The notes below the pieces were generated by a model. The model was not told where the DNA came from, did not search any database, and was given only the letters and a program-made list of their open reading frames with translations. Positions 57,601 through 64,000 of a DNA stretch of 64,000 nt are shown here, piece after piece. The stretch spans positions 1-64,000 of the forward strand of contig JAHBMJ010001394.1 in NCBI GenBank assembly GCA_018398765.1, written 5' to 3'. The DNA comes from Chromera velia (Eukaryota; Sar; Chromeraceae). Made by a program: the position numbers and the translations under genes. Numbering within the stretch: position 1 is the stretch's first letter; each line of letters opens with the position of its first letter.

Positions 57601-60600
57601 TGTTCCTCAGGGCGGGTGTTCGAGGCCGAGGGGATTGCCTCCACGAGAGCGCTTCCCCTCCTCCTTCCGCTGAATCGAACCAGCAGGGCCCTATTCCGTC
57701 TGATTGTGCTCCCGAGTCCGCGAACTCGACAGCCGAGCAGCTGACGAAGGAACAGAGAGACGCCCTTTTCTGGGCTCAGTCGGGATCAGGAAGGGCAGAT
57801 GACTGCCGCCCTGGGCCGGACCCTGCTGAGCTGTCGGTGCAGGGTGGGGACGAGGGAGAGGAAACCCCCCCGTGTAGAGTCGGGGCGGTCGGGCTGTCTT
57901 CACCCACTCAGGCTGGCTGTCCTTCCCTGTACTTTTCGCTGGGGAATGACGGAGGCGGTCACAAGGAAGGGATTCCTTTTGGGACAAGGGGTCCTCACCT
58001 GCCGTGTCCAGGTGTTGAAGAAGACGAGAGTCCTCTTGCAGAGCAGGAGGAAGGTCAGGGAGACGGGGGGGGAGGGGAGGGGGAGGGAGATGAGGTGGCA
58101 GACGAAAGGTGGGCAGTCGGCAGCTCTGAGGAGGAAGAAGATGGGGGTCCGCCTACGGCTGCAGTTGCAGCTGTCGCATCCCCATTGCCGCCCTTCCCTA
58201 TAGAACCCTTTCCCACGGGGAGAGAGTCCGTTCCATCCCAAGAGCCCCACCCCTCCTGTCCGCCCTCTTCCTCCTTCCTCTGCCCCTCCGTCCCTGAATG
58301 CTTCCAGACGGATGGGGGAAGAGGGGGACGGGGAGACGTCCAACTGGGAGAGGGAGAGAGAGACGGGTGCAAGGGTGAGGAGGCTCCGACTCCGGGAGTG
58401 CCCATGACGCCAGAGGTGAGTGATCGATCGATCAAGTCTGCAAAAAAGCCAGGAAGGAGCGAATTCAGTGGAATACAGATCGATCGACGGACTGTTACAG
58501 AGATGGGCGGGGGGGTAAGAGAAACAAAAAGCGCTCGTTTGGCTCCCCGCTGTCAGCAGATCGAGCGCACGAGAGTGTGTCTATCTTGCCCCCCCCTCGT
58601 GCATGCATCTGGCTTCAGCGCTTTCTCTGACTTTTCATCGTGGAGCTGTTTTTGTTCATTGTGCTACTCTTATTTTTGTTTCTGTGTGTTCTGTCCTTCT
58701 CTCCCTTCACCTCTAAATTCTTCTTTATCGCTGCTTTCCTTTGTTTCTTCCACTCCTCCGCTTGCTTTGCGTGCAGATGCCCCGCGCGTGCCTCCCACAG
58801 GGTCTCCTGTCGGAAAGCGACGGCTGTCTGTCGGGTCTTTCCGGGGCCATCCCGCAGAGGAACAAGAGAGAGGAGGCATCACTGTTGGGGAGGGAGAGCA
58901 TGGTCGGAGGAGGGCCTGAGTTTGTGGACCTGGACTATGAACGCGACGGAGACAGAGAGGTTCACGGACGTGTTCCACACGACTCGTTTCCCCCCATTCC
59001 GCTCTCTCCGGATCTCCACTCATGCCGCGAATCCGGTCTCTGTGGAAGCGGCAGGGACAATGCAGAGGTGTCCCTTTTCGAGGGGGGGGATTTTGACGGG
59101 AGGACAGATCATCATATCAATGTGGGGGGGGAATTTGGAGAGTCCGAGTATCCTCTTCGCATGATGTTTAATCGTGAGGGGGGGAGGGGGGGACCTGCTC
59201 ATTCTCCCACCCCGCCCCTTCTTTCTCTCTCTCTGAACCTAGGTGCTGCAACAGGGGGGATCTCGCAGGCTCCTCTTTCTCCTTCTCATTCTGTCTCTCT
59301 GCCAGGATGCGGGGAGGGCGGGGCGAAGTACTCCCTCTCTCTGTTTCCCCCTCTTTTGTGCGCTCCTACAGCCAAGCACCCAAGTACTGCTACACCCCCA
59401 GCATCCTCTCCCCGACCACCCTCATCTTTCCCTTCATTCTCCTGCGCCTCTGCCGCTCTAGGAGAAGCAGAATGCTCCCACAGCATGGAGACGTTGATGG
59501 ACCTGCGCGTCGAGGGGCACCGTCAACGTCAACACGCCCCCGTGCAATACCAACCTCCGTCCTCTCCCAGCGAGGCAGAGTTCAGACCGACACCCGGATC
59601 CAGGGGTCCTGTGAGGGTGGCAGAAGAGGAACAGGAAGAGGGATGCATGCCCATGCAGGCTGCTGTAGCGTCCCTCTTCAGGTCAGGGACTCAGCTGCTC
59701 TTCGATCCCCCCCCCTCAGCCCCCTGTTCAGCAGACACAGACACACACACCGGGTCCGAATGTGAACGGGCGGCCGGGGGGGATGGTCAGAAAGCCTCGA
59801 AGGGGCAGGTGGTGGGCTCTGTCCCTGATGAGCTCGTCGCAACGAACCAGAGCCTACCTCCCGTGAGAAGACTAGGAGAGGGTGAGAAGACTCTCAGGTT
59901 GGAGGCCCGCGAAGGACGGCCGCTGTCGGTTGTTGCGGCAGAGTTCTCCTCCTCACCCACACAGAATGAGAAAACAGAGCAGCAGGCTCTTGAGGACCCA
60001 ATGCGACAGACGCACGCGGAATGCGTTCCGCTCAACACAGTCACTGCTCTATCAGAACAGATTCAGCAGGTGAGCCGTCGAGATGGTGGCAGCAGATCCT
60101 TTGAGGGATCAAGGGAGGCAAGTCCTCCCCCTGCCCTCCTTGCACAGACAGATCCTTCTCGAGGTGGGCCCGACCCACTGCGTCCCCTCGCTGCCCATCA
60201 ACTCGATCCCCCGAGTGCTTTCCCCGCCCCCTCAGATTTGGGACTTCCTCCATGTCCACCCTACACAACTAACCCCCAAACTGTCGCTATCCCCCTCAGC
60301 CAGCCCGAGAGCGAAAAGTTCGAGAAAGGGATGGCAGGAGAGGCAGAGGCAGAGATAGAGAATGAAGCGGACGGAAGAGCAGATTCTCTAGGTCAGCAGG
60401 AGAAAGAGAAAGATCTGAAGGTCTCGCTTCCCTCTGAAGAGTCTACAGCAGCAGCCACTCTCATCTCATCCCGACGATCCGGACGGGCAGAAACAGACCC
60501 CGCGGAGTCCGCAGCCGAATCCAGATCAGAGGGGGAGGTGGAAACTGACCCCGAGACTCCCCTCAGTGCTGCAGAAACTGATGCCGCACTCACAAGAGCT

Positions 60601-62043
60601 TTCACCCAGATCACCGAGGAAGAGGAGGAGACGGAGACGGAATACCGCTCTGAGAAGGGGAAGGGGGCCGAGAGCCTCACCTGGGGGTCTTCCAAGGACT
60701 CCCTTTCAAACCTTCCCCAGACGAACTCCCGAAGCGCCACCAATGCCCCCCTTTCACTAGGCCTCTCAGTGCTCTCCGCCGTCAACAGAATTTTTTGTCA
60801 CACCACCGGTGCCGCCTGTCGCAACAGAGCGCCGTCATCAAACGGCAGGCGGGCAGTTCAGCAGAAGAACAAAGGGAACTACTCCCAAGTTCCCCCTTCC
60901 CGCCCCCCCCCTTTTCCAGAGTCCAAGTCAGTTCCCAACTCTGCTGCCTCAAAGAAGGGGGGCCACAGGAAGAGAGGAGTGAATGGAGGAAAGGATGGGG
61001 AGGGAAGAGTCGGGAGACCCTCATTCCGTCCCGTGTCTTCCCCCCATCCAGCTCCTGCCAGATCGAACCCCCCCCCCGTCCCTCCAAGTCCTCAAAGTCG
61101 CGTCTCACCCACCTCCAACGCGGGAGCTCCTCCACATGCCTCCAGCAGCAGCAGCAGCAGCAGCAGTAAGGGTGGGACGGCAGGACTTCGTTTTCGCTCC
61201 GCATTCGGTCTTGGATGGGCGGCTTCGTCTTGGGCCGGGCGTCGCCTCCCATTCTGTTCTCCCTCTCCTCATCCGTCAGGCCCCCCATCTGCGACACGTC
61301 CCTCCAGCGACCATCCCTCATGCTCAAAGCCATCAGAGCCGCCTGATCATCCGGTAGTGCAGCAGGAAGGGAGAGGAAAGCCCGAATCCCCCTCACAGCA
61401 GCACAGGGCCCCCGTGTGCGCTCGGTCTCACCCGTACAAATGCCGGGGGGGAGGGCGGAAGTCGCCCCGTGGAGGGGAAGAGGTGGTCCCGGAAAGATCG
61501 GAGGAACCCCCCAGGGTCTCTCTCTCTGTGCCTCTGGCTCAAGAGAGCGGTCTGTCCGGCGAATCGGATCCGATGAGAGATACGCTGATTGCAGTGTCCC
61601 TCGAGTTGCAGAAAGCGGAGGCGACAAGGCTGCAGCAATCAGAGGAAGGTCGCGGACCTGTTGACACAATCAGCGAGAGGGAATGGAGAAGTGGGTGCGG
61701 GAGCAAACATGGGGTCCGAAGCAGGAGGGGAGTGCTACAGGAGCATGGGTCCAACCGATCTCTGACCAGAGTCCGCACACACGGCCCTGCAGAGACACCT
61801 ATGCGTGGTTTGCGGCAGCACTCGCATGAGGAGCCGTCGGCTCCCCTTCGACTGCCGATTTCACCCAAAGTGAAGTCTCTCCCGTGTCCGCAGCCTCTCA
61901 GCACCCCGCCTTCGCGAAGCACGGCCGCGTGCTCTCCTGATAAGAAGCGAGCACGGCTCGAGAGACGACACACCATACAGACAGAGTGTGAACGCTGGGG
62001 GTGGAGTCGGTCTTCTGATCTGGCCAGCTCAGACATGGTGTAG
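54626..62043 (+). CDS. HAD-family phosphatase-like domain fused to a 1800-residue disordered tail
   Basis: Predicted exons: 54626-54823, 54930-55106, 55472-55578, 55763-55832, 56286-58415, 58777-62043; about 1982 residues. All junctions are GT-AG and in phase. The first 210 residues carry HAD motifs: LFIFDWDDTLFP (nucleophile D24, D26), VIVVSNATMHWLQYSAEHFY (motif II S78), IISARD, and SIGDDVYEMQAAD (acid pair D148-D149), then KLVEQPT. This DWDDTLFP family occurs in algae and alveolates, probably as a protein or metabolite phosphatase; the substrate is unknown. Residues from about 225 on are S/P/G/E-rich with an RS-like run and no fold I recognise, open over two exons of 2.1 and 3.3 kb. The start could be ATG 54668 instead, which has A at -3. 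The last exon was placed by phase; another frame after 58777 ends at 58919. Confidence 0.82.
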
Positions 62044-63208
62044 ATCCGTTGGTTGGTTGGTTGGTTGTTGTAAAGCGAGAAGACGGACCGAGAAACATAT
62101 CGATCCAGATCGGGGGGTGAAAGAAAATACCTTCCTTCCTTCCTTCCAGACCTGAGAAACTGGGACCGTGACGTTCGTGTTTGCGAGTCGAAATTGCAGA
62201 CCTTTTCTCTGTCTCAAGTCCCCCTCGCCCTCCTCTCTCTCTCCCCCCCCCTCTCTCTCATTCCCCTCGTGTTCCGTCTGTCTGTCCGTCTAGGCCTCGT
62301 TTTCTTTTTGTCGTCGTCGATCTGTGTAGTCACAACTTGTAGTGACTCAATTAAGTGAGTGAGTGAGTGCATGGGTCCGTCTGTGTGACCCGATAGGGAG
62401 GGATCTGCTTGTTGCGTGCTGGGACGAATGCGACGACGGGCGGGGGTGGACTCGTCAAGTCAAACACGGATGAAGAAGGAGAGTTGCTAGGAGAGAGAGA
62501 GACGATGTTGGAAAAAATAGGAGTAGGAGAGGGGGTTCAGGGGGGCTAGTGGAATTTCGGGCAAGTGCAAGTGAGTCAGTGACAGGACACAAAAGAAGAG
62601 AAGCACGAGTGAGTGCGCGAGCGCGCAAGAATGGTGGAACGTGGGGGGCATTGAGATCTCTCTGGGAAAGTAGGAAGGAACTAAGGAAGGGGGGAAGGAA
62701 CGGCTGACGGACGGATGGGTCGGGTGGTCAGTCGGTTTGTTGAGCGATCGCTTTTCACCCGAAGGATGGATGGATGGATGCGGGGTGAAGCGGCGAATCG
62801 TTGTTTGGACTCTAGAAGAAGGGGAGGGGGGAGAGAGCGGACGGTTTCCTTTTCCTTTCAACAAAGCAAGAAAAAAGGAAGGAAGGAACCCTTCCAGTTT
62901 TCAAGTCCTCTTCTGCCTGTGTTTTCTCTTTGCCTGTCCCTCCTGACCTCTGATTGATGGTCTGTCTCGTGATTGCATGCCCCCGGTGTTCTTCTTCCTT
63001 TCTTCCCTCCTTCTTTCTTGTCCGTGCTGCCCCTTCTAGCTCGTCCTGATTGATTGTGTATTCCCTCCTATGCAGTCAGTATCTTGCAGACAGGCAAAGC
63101 AACAGGCGACAAATTGTATTTCGGTATCCTTCAATCGAATTCCTTCCATGATGTCATCCCGAATTGAATTGAATTGAATTCAGGAATTCATCAGGCTGAT
63201 CTAAGGCG

Positions 63209-63246
<38 letters not shown>

Positions 63247-64000
63247 TCTTCCCCCCCTCCCTTCCTTCTCCACCTTCATCCAACATTTTGTGCTGCAACT
63301 GATGACCCTCCTGGCTGCGCAGATTCTGTCTCCCCCCCCCCCTTCTGTCCCGCACTTTGCTCCTTCTGTCCATCGCAGCAGCCCATCCATCCATCCATCC
63401 ATGAAGCGACCCGTCGAATCATTTGTCGTTGATTCATCGATCGATCGCTCAAGCTCACCTATTTCCCTTACTGATGCAATTATCCACTCACTTCATCATT
63501 CCTCCAGTCCCTCACCCACCCACTCACTCAACCACGATTGCCAAAAGGAAGGAAGGGTCCTGACAAGCATCGAAAAAGAAGGAACGAAAAAATGTGAAGT
63601 GAAAAGGGCGACATGCAATAAAGAAAGCCATACGCAAACACTCTCAGACAAGAAAAGCCGGGGCGCACTCGACCAAGTGAAGGCAGACAGACCAGCCGAA
63701 CGGAAGGAAGTATGGAGAGAGGGAGAGAGAGAGAGAGACTCATGTGCCTCCAAGACGGTTGGTTGGATTGGATGCACAGATGATACAGAAATAGATGGGG
63801 GAACGTGTGAAAGTCGGTGTTTAGGTGCATCTTCACCTCCTCTCCACTTCCCTCCCCTCTCCTGCACCCCCCTTCCCCTTCAATTGATACCTCTCTTCTC
63901 TTCTCTTCTACACCTTCACTCCTGTCACCATGCCAGTACTCCACCCATCCTTCTCAGTGAGAGTAATTGCTTGCTTTTTTTCGGTCTTTTCTGCTGTGCC
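62044..64000. other. Downstream region without a recognisable gene
   Basis: 3' flank of the HAD gene, then sequence with many short repeats: (CT)n at 63211-63243, (CATC)n near 63383-63402, ttccttcc and gatggatg runs. The minus-strand frames at 62487-62864 and 63496-63944 are S, L and H-rich by-products. A promoter for a gene beyond the window may lie here. Confidence 0.45.
63211..63243 (+). repeat. (CT)n microsatellite
   Basis: Uninterrupted ct run in the flank after the HAD gene. Confidence 0.95.

Noticed and set aside
58640-59164. Alternative frame across the last junction of the HAD gene
   Set aside because: Ends within a few hundred bases, whereas the chosen frame stays open for 3.3 kb in phase with the strong gtgagt donor at 58416.

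Overview
The window looks like nuclear DNA of a photosynthetic alveolate. My best guess is a chromerid alga such as Chromera velia; this is inferred from style, not from a database match. Supporting signs are multi-exon genes with GT-AG introns of 50 to 1300 bases, pentatricopeptide and CBS proteins with long low-complexity tails, an N-terminus that looks like a two-part targeting signal for a secondary plastid (signal peptide then F at the start of a basic stretch), GC-rich exons between AT-rich intergenic blocks, and very abundant microsatellites. Short N gaps (1005-1006, 3045, 14511, 39425-39432) show it is a draft assembly.

Layout: five well-supported protein genes, all on the plus strand. 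(1) 1388-6869: two-RRM CELF/Bruno-like RNA-binding protein with a long disordered tail. (2) 9575-17061: eleven-exon calcineurin-like metallophosphoesterase. (3) 19307-28939: about nineteen-exon protein with four CBS motifs, AMPK-gamma-like. (4) A tRNA-Met (CAT) at 35278-35351, then 35788-43915: 1847-residue PPR-like protein with a probable plastid presequence. (5) 54626-62043: HAD-family phosphatase domain followed by about 1800 residues of disordered sequence. Exon phases were joined by hand and every model closes in frame. Apart from the shared targeting style there is no sign that these genes act together; the plus-strand bias is simply co-orientation, not an operon.

Between them lie repeat-rich regions. 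7.8-8.8 kb holds a TA-flanked inverted-repeat element with a smaller fold-back inside it. 29.8-34.6 kb is dominated by (CAGA)n/(CATC)n arrays, minisatellites and a duplicated 0.33 kb segment, possibly overlying a poorly resolved gene. 44-54.5 kb is AT-rich and full of mobile DNA: two related hAT-like miniature elements with 8-base target duplications, a miniature element with an unoccupied sister site, and a possible 4.8 kb element (48755-53549) with inverted ends and two convergent multi-exon genes of unknown family. That last region is the most novel-looking part of the window.

The introns have a recurring design: many begin with a tetranucleotide array that repeats the 5' splice consensus (gtgagtgagt, gtcagtcagt, gtctgtctg, gttggttgg), and many end in long (TTTC)n/(TTCC)n pyrimidine arrays just before the acceptor AG.
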